Below, piece by piece: positions 16,740 through 24,907 of a DNA stretch of 64,000 nucleotides. This DNA is from Jannaschia rubra. GTDB lineage: Bacteria > Pseudomonadota > Alphaproteobacteria > Rhodobacterales > Rhodobacteraceae. A model generated the notes under the pieces. That model searched no databases. It worked only from the letters and a program-made list of their open reading frames with translations, and had not been told where the DNA came from. The position numbers and the translations under genes were made by a program. Where the stretch lies: contig NZ_CXPG01000020.1 of NCBI RefSeq assembly GCF_001403735.1, forward strand, positions 62,001 to 126,000, read 5' to 3'. Within the stretch, counting starts at the first letter, position 1. Each line of letters begins with the position of its first letter.

Positions 16740-17234
16740 TCAGGTAATCACGAAGTCGATGATGAGAAGGTCGCGCACCGCCTCCGGCCCGGCCAGAAGC
16801 TGGACCCGCCGAAGAAGCTGCGCCCGGAGCGTCACGAGCGCGGTCGGATCCTCCAGGCGGTCCACGGGCACGGCGCGCAGGTAGGTGGCGAAGATGTCGA
16901 GGATGCGCGGCTGCAGCGCCGCCACGTCCATCCGCTCCCCCTCCGTCTGGAGGAAGGCGCGGAAGCGAAGCTGCCGGATGGAGCCCTGTCCGCCCACCGT
17001 CACCATCAGCGGGTCGAGCTCCAGGAAGCTCGGCGCATCGGCGGCGGGGGTGCCGTGGTCGGCGGCCACCTCGGACGGGCGCAGCAGGTCGTCCGCCAGC
17101 CCCGACCAGGTGACGTAGAAGCCCCCGCCGCCCAGCGCCAGCGCGCCGACGAGCGTGGCGATCCAGCCCTTCGCGCCCATGCCCCGCTTGGGGTTGGCTT
17201 CGGGTTCCTCAGGGGAATCGGCTGGCTCGGCCAT
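16740..17234 (-). CDS. fliL: flagellar basal-body protein FliL
   Basis: FliL, 164 residues. A charged cytoplasmic N-terminus (1-20) is followed by a membrane helix (about 24-42) and a periplasmic stomatin-like domain with the family pattern FLELDPLMVTVGG, RQLRFRAFLQTE, and a closing LLIIDFVIT. FliL encircles the MotB linker and stabilises active stators. It is the first gene of the (-) strand motor/export operon and is transcribed divergently from fliF across a 124-bp region holding a CtrA-like box. Confidence 0.9.
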   Translation of the reverse strand: MAEPADSPEEPEANPKRGMGAKGWIATLVGALALGGGGFYVTWSGLADDLLRPSEVAADHGTPAADAPSFLELDPLMVTVGGQGSIRQLRFRAFLQTEGERMDVAALQPRILDIFATYLRAVPVDRLEDPTALVTLRAQLLRRVQLLAGPEAVRDLLIIDFVIT

Positions 17235-17279
17235 GGGCGTATCCTCGTGATTTCGAAGATGTTCCTAACCTGCCGGTGA

Positions 17280-17294
17280 CTAACCGAATGTTAA
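17280..17294 (+). promoter_or_regulatory. candidate CtrA box between fliL and fliF
   Basis: CTAA-CCGAATG-TTAA, one mismatch from TTAA-N7-TTAA, 64 nt before the fliF start in the divergent fliL/fliF region. A second CTAACC half-site lies 15 bp upstream at 17265-17270. It matches the flhA-proximal site in the form TAACCG-NNN-GTTAA. Confidence 0.55.
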
Positions 17295-17358
17295 TGGAAT
17301 TGCGGAATTGTGCCCCTCGACACCCAGAACGGGTGGCTCGCATCCCGGAGGAGCGCAC

Positions 17359-18978
17359 ATGGAGAATCTGACAACCTTCTGGCAGGGCCAGGACAAGCGC
17401 CGTCTCGCGGTGCTGGCCGTGGCGACGCTGGCGGCGTTCCTGTCGGTGTTCTTCCTGACCCGCCTCGCCACCGCCCCCACGATGGAGCTTCTGTTCGCCC
17501 GGCTCGAGCCCGCCGCCGCTGCCGAGGTGGTCGCCAGCCTCGATGCGCGGGGCATCCCCTATGAGGTGCAGGGCGATTCGATCTACGTGGACGGCGTCCA
17601 GCGCGACGCGCTCCGGATGCAGCTCGCCGGCGAGGGGCTGCCGAGGATGGACGGCACGGGCTACGAACTCCTTGACGGACTCAGCGGTTTCGGAACCACA
17701 TCGCAGATGTTCGACGCCGCCTACTGGCGCGCGCGGGAGGGGGAGCTGACGCGCACGATTCTGGCGTCGCCCGGCGTCCGCATGGCCCGCGTGCATCTCG
17801 CCACGGCCGATTCGTCGCCCTTCGCACGCGACCGCACGGCGACGGCCTCCATCACCGTGCAGATGACTTCGGGCGCGGTGGGAACCTCGCTGGCCCGCGC
17901 GATCCAGTCGCTGGTGGCGGGCGCGGTGCCGAACCTCGCCCCCGAGGACGTCACCGTCGTCGATGCCGCCAGTGGCCGCGTGGTCGGCGGCGGCGCGGTC
18001 GACACCGAGGAGGAGGCCCGCGATTCGCGCATGGCCGAAATGCGCGCGTCGGTCGAGAACCTGCTCGCGGCCCGCGTCGGCCCCGGCCGCTTCGTGGTCG
18101 AGCTGGCAGTCGAGACCCGCAAGGACCGCGAGACGATCACCGAGCGCCTGCTCGACCCCGACAGCCGCGTCGTCATCAGCACCGACACGGAGGAACGCTC
18201 CGCCAGCGACCGGGGCGCCCCCGGCGCGGGCGTGACGGTGGCCAGCAACCTGCCCGACGGTGAGGCGGCGGGCGGCGAATCCGAGAGCAGCAATGCCGAG
18301 ACGCGCGAGCGGGTGAACTACGACTTCTCGGCCACGCAGCGCCAGATCGAGCGCGCCCCAGGCGCCATCGAGCGCGTGACCGTCGCCGTCATGGTCGACG
18401 GCCTGCGGGCCGACGGCGCCGACTGGACCCCCCGCCCCGAGGAGGAGCTGGCCGTCATCCGCGAGCTGGTGCAATCGGCCGTGGGCTTCCGCGAGGATCG
18501 TGGCGACGTCGTGACCGTCCGCACCATGCAGTTCGAGTTGCCGGAGGCGTCGGATGCCGCGCCGGGCCTTGCCCTGCCGTGGTTCAGCGGCGGGCAGGTG
18601 GCGCAGATGGTGACGGCGGCACTTCTGGCGCTGGTGACGCTGGGGCTTCTGGCCTTCGTCGTCCGCCCGGTCCTCAACCGCGTGATGATGCCCGCGCAAC
18701 TGCCGCCGCCGCCGGAGCCCGAAACGCGCGGCTTCGCCCCCGGCGTCCCACGCGAACTGCCGGCGCCGACCGCCGAGAACCGGTTCGGCCTGGCCGACAT
18801 GTCCGACATGCCCGAGATCGCCGCGCCCTCGACCCTGCCTGCCAGGCAGGAGGCTGCGCCCGACGCGGCCGAGGGCGACCCCGTAGACCGCCTGCGCCGC
18901 CTGATCGAGGACCGGCGGGAGGAGACGATCGAAGTCCTGCGCGGCTGGATGGACGACACGCCGGGGGCCGCCCGATGA
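17359..18978 (+). CDS. fliF: flagellar MS-ring protein FliF
   Basis: MS-ring protein, 539 residues. Two membrane helices (about 17-37 and about 415-437) flank the periplasmic ring-building motifs; YscJ/FliF-type patterns include LFARLEPAAAAEVVASLD, YEVQGDSIYV and REGELTRTILASPGVRMARVHLA. The cytoplasmic tail (VDRLRRLIEDRREETIEVLRGWM) is the FliG-binding region. The ATG at 17359 has GGAGGAG 6 nt upstream, which rules out an upstream in-frame start. Its stop overlaps the start of the FliH-like gene (ATGA). Confidence 0.95.
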   Translation: MENLTTFWQGQDKRRLAVLAVATLAAFLSVFFLTRLATAPTMELLFARLEPAAAAEVVASLDARGIPYEVQGDSIYVDGVQRDALRMQLAGEGLPRMDGTGYELLDGLSGFGTTSQMFDAAYWRAREGELTRTILASPGVRMARVHLATADSSPFARDRTATASITVQMTSGAVGTSLARAIQSLVAGAVPNLAPEDVTVVDAASGRVVGGGAVDTEEEARDSRMAEMRASVENLLAARVGPGRFVVELAVETRKDRETITERLLDPDSRVVISTDTEERSASDRGAPGAGVTVASNLPDGEAAGGESESSNAETRERVNYDFSATQRQIERAPGAIERVTVAVMVDGLRADGADWTPRPEEELAVIRELVQSAVGFREDRGDVVTVRTMQFELPEASDAAPGLALPWFSGGQVAQMVTAALLALVTLGLLAFVVRPVLNRVMMPAQLPPPPEPETRGFAPGVPRELPAPTAENRFGLADMSDMPEIAAPSTLPARQEAAPDAAEGDPVDRLRRLIEDRREETIEVLRGWMDDTPGAAR

Positions 18979-19586
18979 GCGCCCTCAGCCTGGAGGATTT
19001 CGGCAGCGCCGATGTGCGGCCCGCGGGGCCCGGGGCCGCCCCGCAGTCGATCGACCGCTTCGACGACGGCTACAACGCCGGCTGGGACGACGCGATGGCG
19101 CAGATGGAGGCCACGCAGATGCGCGTCGGCGACCGCCTGGCCGAGCGGCTGGAGACGCTGGAACTCGGGCGGCGCGCGGCGATGGCCGAGTCGCTCGGAG
19201 CGCTGGAGCCGGCGCTGCGCGACATCTTCGACCGGCTTCTGCCGCGCACCGCAGGGCGCGCCTTCCTCCCCCTTCTGATGGAGGAGATCGGGGCGGTGCT
19301 GGCGGCTGGCGGCAATGCCCTCAACATCCTTGTGACGCCCGAGGAGGTACCCGCCCTGACCCGCCTGCTGGAGCGTGCGGAGATCGGCCCCGACCGCGCC
19401 ACGGTGCGGGCCGAACCGGCGCTGTCGATGTCGCAGGCCCTGATCCGCTGGCCAGGGCAGGAACGGCGGCTCGACCTCGAAGGGGTGCTGGGCGCGCTGG
19501 ACGATGCGCTCGAAACCTTCCTCGCGACCATGGACCGCGGCCCCGAAGCGGCGGCTGCGGACGACGACAAGACCGCTCAACTCTGA
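18975..19586 (+). CDS. fliH: FliH-like flagellar export ATPase regulator
   Basis: A 203-residue soluble protein with an N-terminal segment rich in acidic and aromatic residues (FDDGYNAGWDDAMAQME), a central helical stretch and a C-terminal alpha/beta part (ILVTPEEVPALTRLLER), the arrangement seen in FliH/YscL and V-ATPase E-type stators. FliH would hold FliI in check and dock it to the C ring. Coupling with fliF and fliN supports the call; sequence similarity in this family is always weak, and fliI is encoded elsewhere in the window. Confidence 0.7.
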   Translation: MSALSLEDFGSADVRPAGPGAAPQSIDRFDDGYNAGWDDAMAQMEATQMRVGDRLAERLETLELGRRAAMAESLGALEPALRDIFDRLLPRTAGRAFLPLLMEEIGAVLAAGGNALNILVTPEEVPALTRLLERAEIGPDRATVRAEPALSMSQALIRWPGQERRLDLEGVLGALDDALETFLATMDRGPEAAAADDDKTAQL

Positions 19587-19602
19587 CCCAAGGACATCCA
19601 GA

Positions 19603-19878
19603 ATGGCTGACCAGACCCATGACGCCCAATCCGCGCTGTCGCGCGTGCCCGTCGAGATCACGATCTCGGTCGGCCGCGCGCACCCGACGGTGGCCGAACT
19701 CCTCGCCATGCGTCGCGACGCGATCCTGCCGCTCGACCGTGGCGTGAACGACCCGGTGGAGCTCTATGCCGGCGACCGCCTGATCGCGCGGGGAGAATTG
19801 CAGGAGGTTCCGGGCGACCCCACCGGCCGCCTCGCCGTGCGCCTGACCGAAGTGGCCGAGACGGACGCCTCCGCGTGA
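19603..19878 (+). CDS. fliN: flagellar C-ring protein FliN
   Basis: FliN, 91 residues, a single SpoA/SURF-type domain: VPVEITISVGRAHPTVAELLAMRRDAILPL and the closing IARGELQEV match the family. It forms the base of the switch complex with FliM and FliG, neither of which is in the window. Start at ATG 19603 after AAGGA; the frame extends further upstream but only into the preceding gene. It overlaps fliP by GTGA. Confidence 0.92.
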   Translation: MADQTHDAQSALSRVPVEITISVGRAHPTVAELLAMRRDAILPLDRGVNDPVELYAGDRLIARGELQEVPGDPTGRLAVRLTEVAETDASA

Positions 19879-20585
19879 AGCCGCTCGCCTGCCTGGCGCT
19901 TGCCGTCGCGTTGGCCCTTCCGGGGACCGCGCTGGCGCAGGACCTGAGCCTCGACCTCGGCGGCGAGGGCAGCCTGACGCTGCGGTCGGTGCAGCTCATC
20001 GCGCTCCTGACCGTGCTGAGCCTCGCGCCCGGCATCGCGGTGACGGTGACCTGCTTTCCGTTCATCGTGACGGTGCTGTCGATCCTGCGCCAGGCGATCG
20101 GGCTGCAGGCCTCGCCGCCCAACATGCTGATCGTGAGTCTCGCGCTGTTTCTGACCTATTTCGTCATGGAGCCCGTCGCCACCGCCGCCTGGGACGCAGG
20201 GATCGGCCCGCTCAGCCGCGGCGAGATGGATGTGGCGACCGCCGTGCCGCTCGCCGCCGAGCCGTTCCGCGCCTTTATGTCGAACCGCGTCGACGCCGAC
20301 ACCCTCGCGCATCTGCAGGCGCTGCGTCCCGCGGCCGAGCCGGAGGCGTTCTCGGTGCTGATCCCCTCGTTCCTGCTGTCCGAGATCAGTCGCGCGTTCC
20401 AGATCGGCTTTCTCGTCTTCATGCCGTTTCTCATCATCGACATGGTGGCGGCGGCGATCCTCATGTCCATGGGCATGATGATGGTGCCGCCGGCCATCGT
20501 GTCGCTGCCCTTCAAGCTCGCCTTCTTCGTCGTGGTGGACGGCTGGACCCTGGTGTCCGGTGCCCTCGTTCGAAGCTATCTCTAG
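19875..20585 (+). CDS. fliP: flagellar export gate protein FliP
   Basis: FliP, 236 residues from a GTG start that overlaps the fliN stop. A signal peptide (about 1-21, cleaved after ALA) precedes four membrane helices. Diagnostic segments are RSVQLIALLTVLSLAPGI, CFPFIVTVLSILRQAIG, ASPPNMLIVSLALFLT and MMMVPPAIVSLPFKLAFF. It builds the FliPQR gate; fliQ and fliR are in other operons of this cluster. Confidence 0.95.
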   Translation: MKPLACLALAVALALPGTALAQDLSLDLGGEGSLTLRSVQLIALLTVLSLAPGIAVTVTCFPFIVTVLSILRQAIGLQASPPNMLIVSLALFLTYFVMEPVATAAWDAGIGPLSRGEMDVATAVPLAAEPFRAFMSNRVDADTLAHLQALRPAAEPEAFSVLIPSFLLSEISRAFQIGFLVFMPFLIIDMVAAAILMSMGMMMVPPAIVSLPFKLAFFVVVDGWTLVSGALVRSYL

Positions 20586-20600
20586 GAAAGGTTCCTGCCC

Positions 20601-21590
20601 ATGCAACCGATGCTCCGGCCGCCGAAGACGCGGGTCCCGGCCGCGGCCGTCGCCGCGAACGCCGAGAAGGCCCGCGCCCTGATCGCCCTGATCGACGGCG
20701 GCGACCCCGACGAGGAGACGCCCGAGGTCGAGGCCGCGCGCCTGCGCGACTGGGCCCGCGACCTGGTCGAGGCGGTGGAGGGGCGCACCGCGCCCGAGGC
20801 CCCGGCGCCGCGCGCCGCGCCCGCCTTGCCGGCGCCCGGAGCAACGGCCGGCGACCCGCCCCCCGCGACACCGATGGCCGCCGCGGCGGACCCTGCCGCG
20901 CCGAAGGCCCCCGCGCCCGCGCCCGAAGCGAAGCATTCTGCCGCGTCGGAGGCCGTGGACGCCCCGTCGGCCGACAACCTGTTCACCTCCGTCGCGCCCG
21001 AGATCGCCGACTGGGACATGCCGGCCCCCGCGTTGCGCCGTCCGAAGGTCCGCAAGGTCGCGGCCAAGCGCGTGGCGGTCGAGCCCGCGCCCAAGGCGAA
21101 GGCCGACCCCTCCCGGCGCGCGCGTCCGGCCAACCTGTTCACCGCGGCGGCTCCCCGGATGGCCGACTGGAAGGTGCCGGTGACGCTGCCGGTGCAGCGC
21201 ATCCCGCAGCAGGCCTACATGCGTCCGGCACTCCTGTTGACGGACCCTGTCAAGGTGCCGCCGAGCGACGCGGCCACCCCCGAACCCGCCGCAGCGCCCG
21301 AGACGCCGCCCGAGGCCGAGGCAGCCCCGCAGCCCGAGGCGCGTCGCCCCCTGCCGCCGCCGCTGCCCGAGCCGCCCTTCGTCAAGCCCGCCAACTGGGA
21401 CGAGGTGCGAAGCATGATCGGGCGCACGGTCGACCCGGTCGCCATGGCGCGGGAGCATCCGGCCGTGATCGCGATGACGTTGGTGGGGCGGCCGACGCTC
21501 GACCAGGCGGCGGCGTTCCGGGGGCTGCCGGCGGGTCAGGTCCGGGCCGTGCACCGGGTGCTGCGGCAGATGGAGCAGGGGGCGCGCTGA
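20601..21590 (+). CDS. Pro/Ala-rich unknown with a repeated NLFT...ADW motif
   Basis: A 329-residue protein of unknown function, 15 bp downstream of fliP with a GGAAAGG site, so probably in the fliF operon. It has an N-terminal acidic helix (about 20-60), a long disordered Pro/Ala linker, and a compact C-terminal domain (about 265-327, WDEVRSMIGRTVDPVAM to VLRQM). The pattern NLFTxxAPxxADWxxP occurs twice, starting at residues 126 and 178, each set before a basic segment. No signal peptide or membrane helix is present. It could be a scaffold or export-related factor, but low complexity and lack of a known domain prevent a call. Confidence 0.65.
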   Translation: MQPMLRPPKTRVPAAAVAANAEKARALIALIDGGDPDEETPEVEAARLRDWARDLVEAVEGRTAPEAPAPRAAPALPAPGATAGDPPPATPMAAAADPAAPKAPAPAPEAKHSAASEAVDAPSADNLFTSVAPEIADWDMPAPALRRPKVRKVAAKRVAVEPAPKAKADPSRRARPANLFTAAAPRMADWKVPVTLPVQRIPQQAYMRPALLLTDPVKVPPSDAATPEPAAAPETPPEAEAAPQPEARRPLPPPLPEPPFVKPANWDEVRSMIGRTVDPVAMAREHPAVIAMTLVGRPTLDQAAAFRGLPAGQVRAVHRVLRQMEQGAR

Positions 21591-21599
21591 GGCGCCCCC
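21578..21599 (+). terminator. terminator-like hairpin at the end of the fliF operon
   Basis: Perfect 8-bp stem GGGGGCGC/GCGCCCCC with a 6-nt loop containing the stop codon of the Pro/Ala-rich gene. No T run follows; it sits at the junction of two convergent genes. Confidence 0.4.
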
Positions 21600-21605
21600 G
21601 CCGGT

Positions 21606-23261
21606 TCAGCGGCTGAACTTCTTGTACTTGACCCGCGTGGGCTCCAAGGCGTCGGCGCCCAGGCGCCGGGCCTTGTCGGCCTCGTAGGCCTCGAAGTTGC
21701 CCTCGAACCATTCGACATGGCTGTCGCCCTCGAAGGCGAGGATATGCGTGCAGAGGCGGTCGAGGAAGAAGCGGTCGTGGCTGATGACCACGGCGCAGCC
21801 GGCGAAGTTCTCGATCGCATCCTCCAACGCGCGCAGCGTCTCGACGTCGAGGTCGTTGGTCGGCTCGTCGAGAAGCAGCACGTTGCCCCCGTCCTTCAGC
21901 AGCCGCGCCATGTGGACGCGGTTGCGCTCACCCCCCGACAGGATGCCCACCTTCTTCTGCTGGTCGGCGCCCTTGAAGTTGAAGGCGCCGCAATAGGCGC
22001 GGCTGGCGATCTCCGCATCGCCCAGCTTGATGATCTCGGCCCCGCCCGAAATCGCCTGCCAGACGTTGTCGTCGGGGTTCAGGTCGTCGCGCGACTGATC
22101 GACATAGGACAGCTTGACGGTGTCGCCGAACTCCACGGTGCCGGTGTCGGGCTTCTCCTGCCCGGTCAGCATGCGGAACAGGGTCGACTTGCCTGCGCCG
22201 TTGGGGCCGATCACGCCGACGATGCCGCCGGGCGGCAGCGAGAAGCTCAGGTTCTCGAACAAAAGCTTGTCGCCGTAGGCCTTGGACAGGTTCTCGACCT
22301 CGATCACCTTGTTGCCCAGGCGCGGGCCGTTCGGAATGATGATCTGCGCCTTGCCCACGAGCTGGCGCTCGGACTGGTCGGCCATCTCATGATAGGCGGC
22401 GATGCGGGCCTTGGACTTGGTCTGCCGGGCCTTCGCGCCCGACCGCATCCAGGCCAGTTCGCGCTCCAGCGTCTTGCCGCGCGACTTGTCCTCCTTGGCC
22501 TCCTGCTCCAGCCGCTTGGCCTTCTGCTCGACCCAGGAGGAATAGTTCCCCTCGTAGGGGATGCCGCGCCCGCGCTCCAGTTCGAGAATCCACGAGGTGA
22601 TGTCGTCGAGGAAATAGCGGTCGTGCGTCACGATCAGGATCGTGCCCTTGTAGTCGATGAGGTGCTTCTGCAGCCAGGCGATGGTTTCCGCGTCGAGGTG
22701 GTTCGTCGGCTCGTCCAGAAGCAGCATGTCGGGCGCTTCCAGCAGCAGCTTGCACAGCGCGACGCGCCGCCGCTCGCCGCCTGAAAGGTTCGCCGGCATC
22801 GCGTCGTCGGGCGGGCAGCGCAGCGCCTCCAGCGCGATGTCCACGCGGCTGTCGAGATCCCAGAGGTTCTGGCTGTCGATCTCGTCCTGCAGCTTGCCCA
22901 TCTCCTCGGCCGTCTCGTCGGAATAGTTCATTGCCAGTTCGTTGTAGCGGTCGAGGATCGCCTGCTTCTCGGCCACGCCCTCCATCACGTTCTCGCGGAC
23001 GGTCTTGCTTTCGTCGAGATGCGGCTCCTGCGGGAGATAGCCGACCTTGGCGCCCTCGGCTGCCCAGGCCTCGCCCTGGAAATCCTTGTCCTGGCCGGCC
23101 ATGATCCGCATGAGGGACGACTTCCCGGTGCCGTTGACGCCGACGACGCCGATCTTGACGCCGGGAAGGAACGACAGGCGGATGTTCTCGAACACCTTCT
23201 TGCCGCCGGGATACTGCTTGGACACGCCGTCCATGTGATAGACGTATTGATAGCTCGCCAT
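21606..23261 (-). CDS. ettA: energy-dependent translational throttle protein EttA
   Basis: ABC-F protein of 551 residues with two ATP-binding cassettes and no membrane part. It binds the ribosomal E site and gates early elongation according to ATP/ADP level. Both cassettes are complete: Walker [10 protein letters not shown] and GPNGAGKST, signatures [11 protein letters not shown] and [11 protein letters not shown], and [16 protein letters not shown]. The start at ATG 23261 ([15 protein letters not shown]) has GGAGG upstream and gives standard EttA length. The minus strand upstream shows a TATACA-like box, a possible promoter. Confidence 0.95.
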   Translation of the reverse strand: MASYQYVYHMDGVSKQYPGGKKVFENIRLSFLPGVKIGVVGVNGTGKSSLMRIMAGQDKDFQGEAWAAEGAKVGYLPQEPHLDESKTVRENVMEGVAEKQAILDRYNELAMNYSDETAEEMGKLQDEIDSQNLWDLDSRVDIALEALRCPPDDAMPANLSGGERRRVALCKLLLEAPDMLLLDEPTNHLDAETIAWLQKHLIDYKGTILIVTHDRYFLDDITSWILELERGRGIPYEGNYSSWVEQKAKRLEQEAKEDKSRGKTLERELAWMRSGAKARQTKSKARIAAYHEMADQSERQLVGKAQIIIPNGPRLGNKVIEVENLSKAYGDKLLFENLSFSLPPGGIVGVIGPNGAGKSTLFRMLTGQEKPDTGTVEFGDTVKLSYVDQSRDDLNPDDNVWQAISGGAEIIKLGDAEIASRAYCGAFNFKGADQQKKVGILSGGERNRVHMARLLKDGGNVLLLDEPTNDLDVETLRALEDAIENFAGCAVVISHDRFFLDRLCTHILAFEGDSHVEWFEGNFEAYEADKARRLGADALEPTRVKYKKFSR

Positions 23262-23372
23262 GCTCGAAAGCCTCCGGAATTTCGGGTATGCGCGCCATGT
23301 ATAGTGCCGGTCGCGTCGGGGCAATGGAGGGCGCCCCTTGCGCCGGGGGCGCCGCGCGGTGTTGATGGCGCG

Positions 23373-24023
23373 ATGCAGACGGGCTTTCCCATCGCGCGGC
23401 CGGGGCAGGTGATCGGCCTTCTGGGCGGGTCCTTCGATCCGGCCCATGGGGGTCATGTCCACATCACGTTGCAGGCGCTGGCACGGCTGGGACTCGACCG
23501 GCTGTGGTGGGTGGTGAGCCCCGGCAACCCGCTCAAGCTGCGGGGACCTGCGGCGCTGGACCGGCGGATGGCGGAGGCGCGGCGGCTGATGCGCCACCCC
23601 CGGGTTACCGTGACGGATGTCGAGGCGCGGTTGGGCACGCGCCACACCGCGGACACGCTGGCCGCTTTGCGGGCGCGATACCCTGGCGTGCGCTTTGTCT
23701 GGATCATGGGAGCGGACAACCTGGCGACCTTCCACCACTGGGACCGCTGGCGCGACATCATGGAGGGTGTGCCCGTCGCGGTTCTGGCGCGGCCGGGGCA
23801 GGGGTTGGCCGCGCTCCGCTCGCCGGCGGCGACGATTTACCGCCGCTTCCGCGTGGCGCCGGGTGCGGCGCAGGGGCTAGGCCTCAGGGCGCCCCCGGCC
23901 TGGACGTTCCTGACGGTGCCGATGCACGGGGCATCGTCGTCGGCGATCCGGGCGGGCGGGGGCTGGCCCGCCGCGCCAGCACCGACCCCACCCCCGCGAG
24001 GACCAGCACCGCCAGCCCCATGA
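23373..24023 (+). CDS. nadD: nicotinate-nucleotide adenylyltransferase NadD
   Basis: NaMN adenylyltransferase of NAD synthesis, 216 residues. Nucleotidyltransferase motifs are [11 protein letters not shown] near the N-terminus, the substrate-binding stretch around WIMGADNL, and the ISSTxxR-type motif near the end (GASSSAIRA). The start at ATG 23373 lacks a good ribosome-binding site. The last 140 bp, including the SSSAIR motif, overlap the 3' end of the convergent EamA gene, and the C-terminus runs on as an atypical Pro/Ala-rich tail. nadD usually sits beside rsfS; here it is alone. Confidence 0.9.
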   Translation: MQTGFPIARPGQVIGLLGGSFDPAHGGHVHITLQALARLGLDRLWWVVSPGNPLKLRGPAALDRRMAEARRLMRHPRVTVTDVEARLGTRHTADTLAALRARYPGVRFVWIMGADNLATFHHWDRWRDIMEGVPVAVLARPGQGLAALRSPAATIYRRFRVAPGAAQGLGLRAPPAWTFLTVPMHGASSSAIRAGGGWPAAPAPTPPPRGPAPPAP

Positions 24024-24807
24024 GCGCCGGGCGGTCGGGGAAGGTGCCGAAGACGGCCATACCGAGCACCATTGCCGAGACGAGCTGGAAATAGACGAAG
24101 GGTGCGAGCACCGCCGCGCCCGTCCGCCGGTAGGCCACCACCAGCAGCAGGTTGGCCGCGGCCGAGGCCAGCCCCGACAGAAGGGTCAGCCCGGCCACGG
24201 CGGGCGTCGCCTGCGGCACCTGTGTCAGACCCCAGGGGGCCAGAAGCACCATGCCCAGCACCACCTGCGACAGCATCAGCTGACGCGGCGGAGCCATGGC
24301 TGACAGCCAGCGCGAGGCGGTGAGGAACGCACCGTAGAAAAGGCCGGCCAGCACCGCGAAGGCCAGCCCCGGCGTCATCCCGAGCCCCGGCCGCACCACC
24401 AGGAGCACGCCGCAGAACCCGAGCGCGAGGCAGACCGTCTGCGCCCGGTTGACCCCCTCCCCCAGCAGCCGCACCGACAGGACGTAGCTGAAGATCGGGC
24501 CGATGAAAAACGCGCCGAAGACGGTGGCGATATCCTCGGTCCGCAGCGCCGTCAGGATGGAGGCGATGCCCGCCGAGATCAGCGCGGCCCGCAGCCAGAT
24601 CCGCCAGTCGCCATAGAGCCGCCACATCACCCGCCCGCGCAGGATCGCAGCGACCATCAGGGCGCCCACGGCGAAGCGGCTGAAGGCCACGAAGACGGGC
24701 GCGACGCCGTGACCCGTCGCCAAGAGCTTGCCCGCCGTGTCCCCCAGCGGGATCAGCGACATGGCGACGATCATCAGCGCCACCGATCCGAGGGTCTCGC
24801 GGTCCAT
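23884..24807 (-). CDS. EamA/DMT-family transporter
   Basis: Inner-membrane transporter of 307 residues with about ten helices in two EamA repeats (first from [20 protein letters not shown], second from [21 protein letters not shown]). DMT members export metabolites or amino acids; the substrate cannot be told from sequence. Start at ATG 24807 ([11 protein letters not shown]) puts the first helix at the N-terminus. The last helix ends about 25 residues before the stop, leaving a Pro/Ser/Arg tail encoded in the overlap with nadD. Confidence 0.85.
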   Translation of the reverse strand: MDRETLGSVALMIVAMSLIPLGDTAGKLLATGHGVAPVFVAFSRFAVGALMVAAILRGRVMWRLYGDWRIWLRAALISAGIASILTALRTEDIATVFGAFFIGPIFSYVLSVRLLGEGVNRAQTVCLALGFCGVLLVVRPGLGMTPGLAFAVLAGLFYGAFLTASRWLSAMAPPRQLMLSQVVLGMVLLAPWGLTQVPQATPAVAGLTLLSGLASAAANLLLVVAYRRTGAAVLAPFVYFQLVSAMVLGMAVFGTFPDRPALMGLAVLVLAGVGSVLARRASPRPPGSPTTMPRASAPSGTSRPGAP

Positions 24808-24907
24808 GCAGCAGGGGCTAGCACCGGCGCGCCGACCTGCCCAGAGGCATCCGGCCTTCACATCCGCCCGCGCGGGATGCAAAAAGGGCCGCGATGGAGG
24901 TCCGCCC

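Noticed and set aside
23298-23324. TATACA with an upstream TTGCCC as the ettA promoter
   Set aside because: Spacing is only 15 bp and the -35 match is weak; mentioned in the ettA entry but not listed as a site.
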